Positions 1 to 10,983 of a stretch of 64,000 nt of DNA are shown here, in pieces. The position numbers and the translations under genes are program-made. Source of the DNA: Marisa cornuarietis (lineage: Eukaryota > Mollusca > Gastropoda > Architaenioglossa > Ampullariidae); the NCBI GenBank assembly GCA_004794655.1, contig SMMW01000025.1, positions 5,367,001 to 5,431,000 on the forward strand, read 5' to 3'. Below the pieces are notes generated by a model. It ran no database searches. It had not been told where the DNA came from and saw nothing but the letters and a program-made list of their open reading frames with translations. Positions within the stretch are counted from its first letter, which is position 1. Every line of letters begins with the position of its first letter.

Positions 1-245
1 CACCTAACAAGCAAGTGACCGTACCAGTAACTCACCTAACAAGCAAGTGACTGTACCAGTAACTCACCTAACAACCAAGTGACTGTACTAGTAACTCACC
101 TAACAAACAAGTGACTGTACCAGTACTCACCTAACAAGCAAGTGACTGTACCAATAACTCACCAAACAACCAAGTGACTGTACTAGTAACTCACCTAACA
201 AGCAAGTGACTGTACCAGTAACTCACCTAACAAGCAATTAAGTGA
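1..245. repeat. 32-bp minisatellite, about 7.5 copies, cut by window edge
   Basis: A unit of about 32 bp built on CTCACCTAACAAGCAAGTGA followed by CTGTACCAGTAA is repeated head to tail from the first base. Copies differ by single substitutions (for example AAGC/AACC/AAAC) and small indels; the last copy carries an inserted TTA. The array probably continues to the left of the window. Confidence 0.95.
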
Positions 246-838
246 CTGATGGCCATTTCCACACAACACGTGACCTGTGGCCGACATGACATTACGGTCA
301 GGCGATTTACGCATTTGTTTTAATGAAGTGCGCAGTTATAAAGCGGTGATGTCAACGAAGCATTCCAAATTGTTTATTTACAGTGGCATACAGCACGTGA
401 CTCCAGCTCCCGTCTTCAAACGGAACGTGAGTAGGCAGCTTAATGAAGAAACACTCTGCCTTTGAAAAGAATATTTGCCAAAGCTTTTCTCCGTCATCTG
501 CAGTATAGACCAAATCTTAAATTAAAAAAAAAGAAATCAATGCACAAAAAAGGCCAGCTCTCCATCATGGAGTGGCAGGCGAAAATGGAAACAATTTTTA
601 ATTTGCCGGCGCTGACGTTACGACCGAGAACCGCGTTGCTGGGATACAGACGCTAAGTTTTTTTTTAAGCGATCTAGTGTTAACTGAGCTTCTTCATCTG
701 GAAAATATATATTTTTTTGTCTTTAAAACTGTCGTCCTTCCTTCATTCCTTTCCTCTGGTGTAGTCTTTGCTTTTCTGCCTGTCTTCTTACTGCTAAACG
801 CAGCTGTTCTTTGATTTGTAATAACAAACTGACCTAAA
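246..838. other. No gene recognised
   Basis: Two overlapping frames of 62 and 64 codons on the plus strand carry no recognisable domain, and one crosses a lysine-rich A run. Oligo-T and oligo-A runs are present. Nothing else is seen. Confidence 0.6.
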
Positions 839-839
839 G

Positions 840-956
840 GAAGGCACTGCATGATTTACAGACACTAGACCGCTCACAGACACCAAACGGTTAGCTGACA
901 TGATATGATTTACTGACACTACTCGGCTTACTGACACTACACGGTTTGCAGACTAC
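840..956. repeat. Degenerate tandem repeat of about 20 bp
   Basis: Phrases of the type TTTACAGACACTAGACCG and TTACTGACACTACACGG recur four to five times with much divergence. It is an old or short minisatellite. Confidence 0.6.
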
Positions 957-1037
957 ATGTTTAGATTCATTCTAGACTCTTGCTACAATGTTTACCAGAC
1001 TCTGCGCATGCTGAGGATTCCACCCCCTCCTCTACAC

Positions 1038-1085
1038 ATATATAACATATATATATATAATACACATACATACATACACACACAG
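1038..1085. repeat. AT-rich TA/CATA microsatellite
   Basis: Alternating TA runs pass into CATA and CA repeats. The tract lies directly before the truncated SINE that follows. Confidence 0.85.
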
Positions 1086-1090
1086 CAGTC

Positions 1091-1207
1091 TGTTCAGATC
1101 TCGTCTCAGGCACACCTTTTACTTCGCATGTGGAGCCTGTTTACAGGGCTGGCTACTTTGTTAAAGCCTTTAATTGGTGGCTCGGCGTAAAACACCACCA
1201 CCACCAC
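1091..1207 (+). mobile_element. SINE family 1, copy truncated at the 5' end
   Basis: The sequence begins at a B-box-like TGTTCAGATCTCGTCTC and ends in GGCTCGGCGTAAAACACC followed by CAC repeats. The same B-box and tail pair occurs in reverse orientation at 2.5, 26.7 and 40.4 kb, so this is one dispersed family. The A-box half of the tRNA-related head is missing here and is replaced by the TA/CA microsatellite. SINEs are transcribed by RNA polymerase III and moved by LINE enzymes; this copy lacks half of its internal promoter and is presumably silent. Confidence 0.75.
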
Positions 1208-2470
1208 CCCATACACACAATGAAACAACCAGCTAGCACATCAATGTCAAATGCTCTGACTGCTCAATTTTGTGCTTGTGCGTGTCTGTGCACGTGTGTG
1301 CAGGTATAGCTGCACCCTTGTTTTGTACAGAAGTAAGAAACTAGCTCGCTATAGGTTGCCGACACATTGTAGCCTACACTGCAGCACGTGCAGCTCGCTG
1401 TCCTGGCATGCTGAGGTTTCATCGGACCGGACGGCGTGCACCGTACAGTGAGTATACGCTCACTGCCATCGCTACGTCGCTACGTCGGGCACGTAAGGTT
1501 TGCCGATTGCATCAGAATTCATGTTGGTAACTGTGCGTGCTCCATCTTCATCACGGCTGAGACATGGCGTGACACTGGGCTACACGGAGCACTGTAGACA
1601 GGCTCAGTGCAAATAAAGTCTTCAGTCGCGAGGTGTTTTTAGACAAACAGAAGAAGCCTGTTCTTAACACTCTATTAATGCTCGTGTTGTAATAGTTCTT
1701 TAATGTTGCTGCCCTTCTTTGTCTACAGCTGGTTGTCCGGTAAATTTTTTTTTAGTCGTTTGACGTGTACAGTTTGAAAAACATCTCTGCGGAAGAATAT
1801 TAATGCGCTATATGTTCGCAGTTGTCTTTCCCTCTGAATACTTTCTACGAGTGTGACTTATTTTCTCAGACTGTCATTAATGAGCGTATGCTTTTTTTTT
1901 TTTCTTGTTTTTGTTTTTTTGTAATTTCACTTAAGATCAGGGTGTACTTAGGCTGGTCGGGATGGAAACAGTTTCCAAGGTCACCAACTGGCGCTAACTT
2001 TGCATAGACTTTGCTCGACAAAATGTTGTTCACAAAAATCGTTATTTTTATCCCTGGTGTGACTATATTTGACAAAAGGTGAGGCAGCTCGTATTGGTTC
2101 AGTTTATGGTACAATGGCCAGGCGTGACCGATGTCCTACTGACCTACATATCGCACCTCTAACTGGTTTGTACCACTAACAGACAGGTTTGTACGGAGGC
2201 CAGCGAAGAGTGTCGTCAGGACAATCAGTTGTGTTGTGCTGCTGCAGAACGCACCCATCCATCACACTATAACAACTTACAGAGAGCAGGATATGGGAGT
2301 TGCCGGGCCAAGGCGTCGACTAATCAGCGACACCTAGTAGCTTAGTGGGGGATAATGACAGGGCACGGCCTGCTGCTCTCTCCTCTCCTGATCTACTGGA
2401 TGAATGCCACGAGGTGAGGTCACACCACACGATCAGCAACCAACAGATAGAGAGCTCAGGCAAAGGGAGG
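1208..2470. other. No gene recognised
   Basis: Short frames on both strands (largest 82 codons, minus, near 1.9-2.1 kb) show no domain. There are T runs near 1750 and 1890, and nothing repeat-like apart from simple runs. Confidence 0.55.
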
Positions 2471-2473
2471 ACT

Positions 2474-2635
2474 GGGGTTTTACGCCGAGCCAGCAACTAA
2501 AGTTATAACATGGCAAGGCAGCCAGCGCTGTGAACAGAGGCCACATGCAGAGAAAGAACAGCGTGCCCGAGACGAGATCTGAACCCAGGGCAGCCAACCC
2601 TCACAGGCGCTAGCCGTTGCGTCACCGGACCGCCC
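2474..2635 (-). mobile_element. SINE family 1, tRNA-headed, nearly full copy
   Basis: Read on the minus strand, the head at about 2635 contains an A-box-like stretch (GACGCAACGGCTAGCGCC) and a B box (GGGTTCAGATCTCG, complement at 2575-2588). A body with TTCTTTCTCTGCATGTGG follows, then the tail TAGTTGCTGGCTCGGCGTAA. A and B boxes in this order and spacing mark a tRNA-derived RNA polymerase III promoter. Copies at 26.7 and 40.4 kb share the whole unit. No clear target-site duplication was found by eye. Confidence 0.85.
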
Positions 2636-2639
2636 GTTT

Positions 2640-3408
2640 CAGGCAAGGGTGCGAGAGAATCAGACAAACTACCAGCAAACAATTGTACTATGTAAATGTG
2701 TTTATAATACACAGTACACACAAAGCAACCATATAGTACAAAGTACATACACAGCAAGTATTTAGTACAAAGTGAGAGAAAACAAATGCAAAATTTTCAA
2801 GGTCAGTAAAGTGCCTGTCAGACACATTTCCCCCTTAGTTTGACGATCACTGTCTCGTTGGACTGTAGTCTGATGTTACTGTGCGTCAGCATCAATGATG
2901 GCAAAGGCCAATCTGCGCAATGTTTATACTTCTTTCGCTGGCTTCATTACTTGGGTATGAAAGTAATTACACACATTATGCGTATGGCGTGCCACATGGT
3001 TACCTGAATGATGGCAATTCGCTGGGCTGTGACATTAGTTTCAGAGAGCAGCAGAAGGCCTGCGACATGAGAACACGTCACGTCACTTCCTGTGTGACAG
3101 GTAGAGAAAGGCTTTTTGTTGTAGTCTCCATGCAGGCTTCTCCTCACTTGCCTCGTACTCAAGTTGCGTGACGAAAGAATGTGTCGCCTTCTGTCACCTG
3201 TGAAGCAAGCATGTCCACCATCACTGGCACGGGCATGGTGCGCATGAAGAAAATTGTCACGTGCACGCTGTGCTCGTTACACACAGCAACTCACGGATAG
3301 TCACGTGATCAGGCTGGGCGAGGAGTAAAGGTCAAGAAGGAATAAAGAAAGAAAAGACCAAGAAGACTATAAAAACGTAAACGAGCCAAACAGGCATCAC
3401 CCAATCCT
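2640..3408. other. No gene recognised
   Basis: Two antisense-overlapping frames of 83 and 71 codons near 2.9-3.2 kb carry no recognisable domain. No repeats are seen. Confidence 0.55.
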
Positions 3409-3409
3409 C

Positions 3410-4180
3410 TTTTTTTTTTTTTTTACTTTGTACACAAACCGGTCAGCATCTAACTGATCAGCAATGGCAGTGGTTAGTTGATTGCAAACGACTCTCTCCA
3501 TGCACTAAGCAAGAATAGGAGTCAAAGCCACTGGTCTGAAGTCATTAATTCTTTGGCATGTGAAAGTTTTGGTACTGGAATAATAATCGAGGACTTCCAT
3601 AGCTTAGGAAAGAAATAACAATTCAGAAACAGATGAAACAAACGTATGAGCATTAGGCTCAGCTACAGGGCACAGGCCCTGAACACTCGTCCTTTCAGAC
3701 CACATGGACAAGGTGGGGAGGCTTTAACTGGAGTGGTCTAGAATGGATTAGCCAAGATGTTACAGATTTCTCGTCTTCTAAAATAACACATAGGGAATAA
3801 CAAGGCAATTCACATTCCTGAGAATGTCATATCAAACATGACATAAAATGTGTGCGGTGTACCTCGATCCTGTCATGCGATTTTGTTTTGCCAGTGCTTA
3901 ATCTCTACAGCATTTGGATGAACAGTTTCACTTGTTGACGGTATCTCGGAATAAGGTGAACTACGCTGTGATCGGATCTGCCCAAGGGAGGCCTACATCT
4001 GTTTGCATAAACATTGAGATAGAGCTGTAACATTTGTCCAACACCCGATTATGCCGTGTGGGGCAGCTAGCATGTTGAGATAGGGAAGGCAATTCGTCAT
4101 TGAGATCATAATTATTAAAGTCGCCTAGAATAAAGACAGCCTGGACGGTGCACCTGCGAGGCCTTGGTGTGATTGCCTCC
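3410..4180 (-). pseudogene. Non-LTR retrotransposon (Rex1/jockey-like) endonuclease-RT remnant ending in oligo-A
   Basis: On the minus strand, about 4145 to 3960 encodes the C-terminal part of an APE-type endonuclease, with FILGDFNNYDLNDELPS and then CPTRHNRVLDKCYSS. About 300 bases of damaged linker follow. From about 3670 to 3425 comes the start of a reverse transcriptase: LWKSSIIIPVPKLSHAKEL, then after a frame change NDFRPVALTPILA, a stop, and CMERVVCNQLTTAIADQLDA. This order (endonuclease, spacer, RT finger region) is that of LINE ORF2. The element would nick DNA and reverse-transcribe its own RNA, but this copy is dead. It lacks the N-terminal endonuclease, the RT catalytic palm and the 3' end, and it has at least one frameshift and one stop. 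On the minus strand the RT sequence runs straight into A15 (T run at 3410-3424). The clade assignment is by remembered resemblance only. Confidence 0.8.
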
Positions 4181-4183
4181 TGT

Positions 4184-4192
4184 TTGATGATG

Positions 4193-4223
<31 letters not shown>

Positions 4224-4345
4224 AAGAAGAAAAAAGCAAGAAGAAGAAAGAAGGAAGAAGAAAGAAAGAAGACAAAGTAAAAGGAAGAAGAAAGAAGAAT
4301 GAACAAAGAAGAAAAAAGAAGCAGAAGAAGAAAACTAACAAAGCA
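4184..4345. repeat. GAT microsatellite joined to a polypurine GAA/AAG tract
   Basis: About nine GAT units (4184-4222) pass into about 120 bases of almost pure purine (GAAGAAAGAAGGAAG type). The frames crossing it (Met/Lys/Glu-rich on plus; Ser/Phe/Leu- or His-rich on minus) are products of the repeat and not genes. Confidence 0.9.
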
Positions 4346-5266
4346 TAACTTGTTCGCAGAGAATGGCTTTTTGCCAAGTAAACAGTCCACATACAGGGTC
4401 TCAAATTATCAACCAGGTTTAAAAGAAAAAAAATTTGCTATTTGTTTTTTAAGTTGGCATCAACTGAATCAAACATGCGCATACCTTGCGGCTATCAGCC
4501 TGTCAAAATAGTTTCTGAAAATATTCTGTTTGGCGAAAATGGTCTGATGTACACTGCTTGCTTACACTAGTTCTTTGACACTGAGTGTCTAGAACAAGGC
4601 CGACACATCGTAGTCACTGACCGAGCATTTGATGAAAGATTATGGGCAAAATTATCATAGAATTTTCATAAAATTATCAGTCGATTCAAGTCTAAAATTG
4701 CCTTGAAAGACTACGTTTGTAGCAAAACAAAGCCGTTTTGTCTTCTGCAATTATAATGTCAAACTCAAAGTGCCCGTTCTAGTTTTAGAGACATCGCTGC
4801 TTTCTCGACGTATGATGTGCAGACGAGGCTTCAACTGGTTCGCCATATTTGATTATCATTTTTTGCTCCTTTTTCTCTGCCGATGAACTCTTGCGCATTC
4901 CACGCCTACATTTCACACAACAGCTGCACGTGTCAAAGACTAGGTGGCCCTTCACGCGCTAAACTCCCCTCCCCCCACCCACACCTCGCAAAACCAATCT
5001 TCTTACACCTCAGCAACAATAACAGTCTCTCCGCAGTGTGCAAACATTTCAAGCCGAATCAAAGGAAATTTGTGATTCCAGCTTTCGATTTTCTTTTCAT
5101 TAATCTACATATAAATGAGGAATAAAAACCAATTTTAATTTCTGAGGGTTTGGTGTAATAGGCATTTTGTGGAATATTTTTTATAATAATGTTTTATTAT
5201 AAAACACGCCGGGTTTGTGTCGTGGACATGCCAGGTTTTGAATGTCTGATTTGTTCCGTTAACTAA
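4346..5266. other. No gene recognised
   Basis: Short frames only, the largest 80 codons (plus, 4883-5125), with no domain. AT-rich towards 4600-4750. Confidence 0.55.

Positions 5267-5267
<1 letters not shown>

Positions 5268-5346
<79 letters not shown>
5268..5346. repeat. (AC)n microsatellite, about 39 units, uninterrupted
   Basis: A pure AC dinucleotide run of about 79 bases. The poly-Cys/Val frame on the minus strand is an artefact of it. Confidence 0.98.
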
Positions 5347-5350
<4 letters not shown>

Positions 5351-6245
5351 ATAAGAAAACAGTGACTGAGTGTGCGCTAAAAAGACAAGGATGGCCCAGG
5401 GACGCTTCCACATGTGCTACAACAAAAGATTGTCAAGGCATTTTTCTTTCTTTCGTGATTAATAAACTACTGCAGGCATTTACCAAAATCCATTGCCATG
5501 GTAATCCAGATATCCAGAAAACCTTTCCTTCAGAGGACTTTTTTTTACCAGAGCAAGCTTAACGTTTGACCAGGCGACCCTGATATCTCTACACCAGCAG
5601 AAGAGTGAGCTGAGTGCAGCATCTTCACTTGCATGTCAAAGCCCAGTCGCAGCGCAGCCATAGAGAAAGCGGGAGGGTTAACAACTGCTTCTGGCGATCT
5701 TTAAAAGTTGTGAACACACTGTTGGCTGTTAGTCGGTGTGGACAGATGCACTTGGGGGGACGGACCTCATTTATAAACCAATTCATACTTACAGCCTCGC
5801 TTACTTCCCTTAGTTACTCTTGACAATTAGCAGCAGTGTTAGTGTTTGTGGTTGTTTTCCGTTATGCCAAACAGCCGGAGCCACTGACTACATAGAGGAA
5901 GCAGTGTTCAGTGTTCAGTGTTTCTGACACTCCCACACTCCGAGCTCGCCTTTTCCAGGAAATTACTGACAAAATGAACCCGACTTTCCCCTTCTCCCAC
6001 CCACCGTCTGCCCTCACCCATGTTCTCTTGAGCGAGATATCGTGCACGCGTGTCTGTAAGCCTGCCTGTCTCTGGCTGGCTGGCTAAATGTGTCATTGAG
6101 AGGATCAAATCAGATAATCAGAAGAGGAGCTCAACAATAAACAGTTCTTGTTAAGGTAAGATGCTTGCTGACGGGCTGGTCTACACCTTGAGGCAAATGC
6201 CAAGAATAACTGTCGAAAGGCTTTGTATTGTTGTATGACAATTAC
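5347..6245. other. No gene recognised
   Basis: Unsupported frames of 60-69 codons on both strands. No repeat or RNA seen. Confidence 0.5.
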
Positions 6246-6320
6246 CTCTGTGTCGATACTATTGAAAACTTCGGTAAACTCAAATTTCACGTCTTGCTCA
6301 CGCTCCGTATAGTCCTGATC
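6246..6320 (-). CDS. Candidate internal exon, 25 codons, unknown protein
   Basis: On the minus strand a 75-base stretch is bounded by an acceptor-like TTGCACAAGCACAG and a good donor, GACACAGAG followed by GTAATTG. It reads in one frame as a charged peptide (DQDYTEREQDVKFEF, then TEVFNSIDTE). The codons are mixed and not repeat-derived, and the exon length is a multiple of three. I do not recognise the protein. No partner exon was found on the minus strand nearby, so this may be chance; the upstream pyrimidine tract is only moderate. The start could lie six bases earlier if the first AG is used. Confidence 0.25.
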
Positions 6321-7524
6321 CTGTGCTTGTGCAACAATGGAATAAGGCATTAATAAGCGAAAGGGACTATGTTGAAAAGTGATGTTATTATAAGTTTTCC
6401 ATGCGTATTGAAATAAAGTTTTAAGTTGATTGACTCAGTTATTGACTCACCCTCGTAGATAATAATATTATTAATATCATTGAAGATAAATTTATAATGA
6501 ACTTTTTCGTGGTAATAATTATAGGCTGGAAATAATTTAAAATATTATTTTATGTAGAAGTCATTGTAAATATTGTCTAATGCAGTTTTCAGTTTTGGAA
6601 GCAGATATAGAGCATGCTATTGACGATAGTGGGTGTTGTACTTACTTGAAACCGGTGCATGGATTGTGGCGGTTAAGGAGAGCATGCAGGGTAAGCAACT
6701 TAATCTACTCAAGGACTGACCTCCTAATGATTGCATCTCAACTGGCTGCACTGGCTCAACATCCTTATTCATCCTTGTAATTTGATTTGGCTCATCTGAT
6801 TACGCCGGTATTAAATCCCTTGTGTCTGAATGCACCTCGTTGTGTTGCACTGTAATAGTGAGAACTCACTGAAGTTTAGTCACATCAAATGAACATTTTG
6901 AACACGAAGCTCTAAACGCTTGACTAAACGTCCAACACTGAGGACAGCTTTCCTGCCAGCATAAACATTAAAACATGACTCCCCTGCAAACCCTTTCATT
7001 ACATTGTCAACACAATGTCAGGTTAAGAGCAAGGAGCGATCTCTCTTGTTGCCATAAGCGCCCCTGTGAGTGAGCCACATTCCCGGACCCAGTGTGACAA
7101 CCCAGATTGCCTGTATCAGGGATCCCTGGCTTTATGCACTTTATCTTCGCAGGGACAAACCGCATCCAATTTCTGTCCACTGATCCCGAGGCAGAAACTG
7201 AGATTAAAAAAAAGACCTAGTGGCAATAAGATACACCCATATATCCTGACGGCGAAGCCATCTTAGTGGGTCTGTCGTCCTTTTCTGAGAGGAACTGGCG
7301 AGCTGCCCTTGCGGGACAGACAAAAATGATGTGAATGATAGCTTGATGCAATGGGGTGGCTGGCTCAAGCCATGCTGTGACGATGTGGATGAGTGCATGA
7401 AGCCATGGTGTGAGCACGAAGTCAGGGTGGGGATCGATGAGGCCATGATGAGAGAGACGGAGTGACCAATTTTCTGCTATTTACTCGATGTCAGGAAAAA
7501 AGCACGCACCTCTACTTAACTATA
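6321..7524. other. No gene recognised
   Basis: AT-rich between 6400 and 6560. Frames of 66-80 codons near 7.1-7.45 kb on both strands have no domain. Confidence 0.5.
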
Positions 7525-7563
7525 CAATACAATACCAAATTATTTATCCCCAAGGGCAATTCC
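7525..7563 (-). mobile_element. 3' end signature of a CR1/L2/Rex-like LINE
   Basis: On the minus strand, GGAATTGCCCTTGGGGATAA is followed by ATAATTTGGTATTGTATTGT. Many LINEs of this group in aquatic animals end in a conserved CCCT(T/C)GGGGAT(A/C)AATAA hairpin-like motif followed by a short tandem repeat, here TATTG units. Only the tail is recognisable. Adjacent bases (7566-7690) are AT-rich and loosely repetitive. Confidence 0.6.
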
Positions 7564-7583
7564 AAATAGTCCTCGTACTAGCA

Positions 7584-7692
7584 GTAATATATACATGATG
7601 TAAAGAGATAATATATACATATAATGATATAAAAGGAGATAATACATACATATGCATGATATAAAGGGAGATAATGTATACATGTTGAAATA
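7584..7692. repeat. Imperfect 32-35-bp AT-rich tandem repeat, three copies
   Basis: Units like GATATAAAAGGAGATAATAC followed by ATACATATGCAT repeat about three times and end just before the CA tract. Confidence 0.7.
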
Positions 7693-7700
7693 ATTTTTCT

Positions 7701-7703
<3 letters not shown>

Positions 7704-7788
<85 letters not shown>
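7704..7788. repeat. (CA)n microsatellite, about 42 units
   Basis: A pure CA run of about 85 bases. Minus-strand poly-Cys-Val frames through it are not genes. Confidence 0.98.
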
Positions 7789-7789
<1 letters not shown>

Positions 7790-8016
7790 TCCCAGCAACA
7801 GTAGATATATTCAAGTACAACAGGTTTATTTTCAAAAATTACAGTGCTTGCATGAACTAATGATGTGAGTTAGCTTTGTCGAAGAAACTATCCAATGAAC
7901 ATTTATTTGTTATGAGCACATTGTTGAATTTACAATAAATGACATGTGCTTTTTTCTCATGTTATTTCGAATGCGCTTGAACCGAATCTACCCAACTAGC
8001 TAGCCACTTGCAAACA

Positions 8017-8062
<46 letters not shown>
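8017..8062. repeat. (CA)n microsatellite, about 23 units
   Basis: A pure CA run 230 bases after the previous tract. The spacer between the two shows no feature. Confidence 0.97.
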
Positions 8063-8067
<5 letters not shown>

Positions 8068-9046
8068 GAAAGGCGTGTAGAGACGGAGTCGTTATGCAGG
8101 TCTCGAGACTGTGTTTACCCAGCCTGGCGGGACTTGACTACATAAGTAAGACTCTCCAAGGCCCGACCACCAGCCAGCTGTAAGACAAAAATATCCTCGT
8201 GAAGTACGTTCTGTTTCACCCTTAATCATCTTGCTGATGTGAAGGAACAGCCAAGACATTTTTAACTAGCTCCCTGTCATGTCGTAATGTCTTCTCGCTT
8301 ATTTAGACCATTGTGTAATGTAACGTCAAGATACTACTTCCCCCTAAATGAATAATGATCTCAAGCAACACTCCTGCACCACGAGCAGAAAGATCTTAAG
8401 AAACGGTCTTACAGCATGAACATACAGCCGCGGTAATCGTCAAGAATGGATAATTATGCTTACATCATCAAGGTTACAGTCAATGGAAGAGCTGGGCACA
8501 AATGTTAAGTGTATCGACTGAAACTGGAAACAAACATCGCACTGCAATTGATCTTAAAGACTGAGGCTGGAACCGCAGAGGTTTTCCTTCCACTCTTAGA
8601 CAAACGCAAATATATTTTTGTACCTCAGTAATCTCAGTAGTCTCAGAACTTTTCCAGCTGTAAGCAGGGGGAAGACTCGTGTATTTAACATTATTTCTGA
8701 ATCCGAGGGCATCTGAATGAGAAACTGCCGTCACCCCACATCGTGAAGGTGGTGTTGTCGCCTATGTCGATTCCCAACCAGACATCATGCACCTACACAA
8801 ACGTCTAGCGTACATACGTCACGTCACCTTCTGCGGAGGTCGCTTACTGGCAGCAGTTTTGTCTCCTGGCTTAACGGTTACAATGTGTAAGCAGATCCGC
8901 CGAGTAAAGCCATCTTAAAAGAGAAAATATTGCTGTACACGTCAGAGGAAGTTTTATGTCCGTCAAGCCAGACCTTCTTCACGTCTTAACTGCTGTTGCT
9001 TAAACATATTTTATTTTCTTGACTACCTTTTTGTTTCATGGCCTGC
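8063..9046. other. No gene recognised
   Basis: One minus-strand frame of 84 codons (8480-8734) has no domain. Nothing else seen. Confidence 0.5.
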
Positions 9047-9087
9047 GTGCGTGCGTGTGGGGGGGGGGGGTGGGGAAGGCGGGGGGT
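9047..9087 (+). repeat. GTGC repeats into a G-rich tract with quadruplex potential
   Basis: GCGTGCGTGCGTGT is followed by a G run of 12, then T, G4, AAGGC and G6. Four or more runs of at least three G with short loops fit the usual quadruplex pattern on the plus strand. Confidence 0.8.
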
Positions 9088-10707
9088 GCATAAATCTGGC
9101 GTGCAATTTGAGGACTGTTTCTTAAAATGTTTGTCTGAAATTGTTCTTGGTGTGAAGCTACTAGACAGAAACGAATGAAACAGTCCGTGGCCTGATGCAC
9201 ACGTCGTCGGTCAGTGCTAGCCAAATAGTTAACGCGAAGCGATCAGCTAAACTGCTGATGTTTTATGAACTGTATCACGGCCTGCTCTGCCTTAGCCACG
9301 CAGCTGCTTCCACGTGTGTGTTCATGTGTTTAGAGTTGCTATTAAGCCGTTCGTTTGTGGTGCTGCTGATGTACGGAGTTCTGCTCCGTCTTGATGCACA
9401 CCATTGTGGAAATATGAATTGTTTGCTGACCTTGCTGAAATTGTGCACAGGAATTTTCCCCTTGGCAGCTTATTAGTAGCTGGCATATCGGAGATGTAGT
9501 GTTAGTCAATGACCTTGCTTAAATACTAGACCCAATATATGGTCAGACATTTTTTTCAGCTTTAACCCCTAAATGTAGTTTCTCGTTCTATCTTTGCAAC
9601 AAATGACGGCATCGTAACAGACTTATTAGGTCGAAGAGTTTATAGAAAACTATATATTATTTTCTCACTGCTTACTTTATTTAGTATCTTTGTGTTTACA
9701 ATGACTGCCTGTTATTGAGTGTCGTTGTGTATAAAATAACTTCAATATCTTTCTTTATTCTTCCGTTATGTTGTTGGCCTACCTTAACTGATATAAGAGA
9801 CCTTCACCGTTCTCTTTAATGGGTTCTCCTGCTGTACATTGAAGTCTGCATCCGCCCTTAGCCATAGTCTAATTTGGAAATGTGTTCCATCTCACCTCAC
9901 GGGAAGCCACGTTGGCATATCAAGGGGAGGGGGAGACACTAGTTAGCTACAGGTAAGGAATCGTCTTGGGGAAGTACCGCGGGCTGCCGCACACTTTTCG
10001 TTTCGTCTCACACCTGCCCACGACTCCCCATCGTCACGGAATGCTGATTAGTTTCAAATGCACGCAAAGGCAATCAGCGGTAGACAACTCTTCTCCCCGG
10101 CTCCTCCGGAATGGGTGGTTGCCTAGCATCCTAGCACCCACCATCGGTGCTAGTATATCGGGGGAGATAACTTTCAGAAAAGCAGAGGGCAGTGCAGTGC
10201 CCCTGGCAGTGACAGATGCGGGTAGAAGTCGAATAGCTTTGCTGCGCAAAGGAAGAGTCACATACTTCGCAGCTGGAGATTTTTCTTCATTTCCTGAAAA
10301 CAAAACTTCAGTTTAGATTGTGACTCTTGAAGGCGCACGAGCAAACCTATCAGAAAACAGCCTGTTTATAATTTCTACGAAAGTTAATAGTCAAACTTTT
10401 ATCTTAAGAGTAAATTGAAATCGTGTTCCGCAGACTTGGCTTGATGTCCACATAACGACACGTACAGTGGGTGAACAATGCTGAATTGTCATGCAAATGG
10501 AAACTGTTGAGCGGAGAACGCCCTTCAGGAAGTGGCTACTCCGCTAAGCCAGGCGTGTCGCGCCAGTCATTAAGGCAGACCTTTGACATCTGCGTTTAAA
10601 CCCCCACGTGGTGGAACGTAGAGTATTTTTCTGTCATGAAAGAATGTTGCCGGGTTAAATTACAAAAAAAAGTAATAAGATGGGCTATCCCTATCCTTTC
10701 TTCTTCG
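9088..10707. other. No gene recognised
   Basis: Contains a 116-codon plus frame (9966-10316) and an 89-codon antisense frame over the same bases, neither with a recognisable domain. 9500-9800 is AT-rich. The small hydrophobic frame at 9195-9476 lacks a convincing signal peptide or splice context. Confidence 0.5.
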
Positions 10708-10745
10708 GTGTGTGTGTGTGTGTGTGCGCGCGCGCGCGCGCGTGC
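10708..10745. repeat. (GT)n(GC)n tract, Z-DNA type
   Basis: About nine GT units pass directly into about eight GC units. Alternating purine-pyrimidine of this composition is the classic Z-DNA-forming sequence. It lies about 240 bases upstream of a CpG-rich patch with a strong-context ATG. Confidence 0.9.
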
Positions 10746-10961
10746 TCAAGGATACGTACGGTTGTGTGCGCATACCGTGTGGGTATAATTGAAAAAGGGT
10801 CTTTGCGATATGTCTGGACTCTCCTGTAGATTAAAGTCCCTGCGCAATGGAACGTAAAATGCAGCCTCGGTGGATGCGCGTAGGTGTTGAGGTCTCACTG
10901 AGTGCTGAGGACGCTTTGTGTGCTGAGCCCGCCCTCTCTCGGCGACAGCGCGGTAAGCATG

Positions 10962-10977
10962 GCCATGGCGCCATGGC
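10962..10977. promoter_or_regulatory. 16-bp perfect palindrome in CpG-rich patch
   Basis: GCCATGGCGCCATGGC reads identically on both strands and is followed by GGCAAGATGG, which resembles a YY1-type CAAGATGGCGGC element. The region 10850-11160 is clearly richer in CpG than its surroundings. A promoter or 5' end is possible but not shown. Confidence 0.35.
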
Positions 10978-10983
10978 GGCAAG

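Noticed and set aside
1..245. Edge repeat considered as telomeric or centromeric satellite
   Set aside because: The unit does not resemble TTAGGG-type telomere repeats, and only about 7.5 diverged copies are present before unique sequence.
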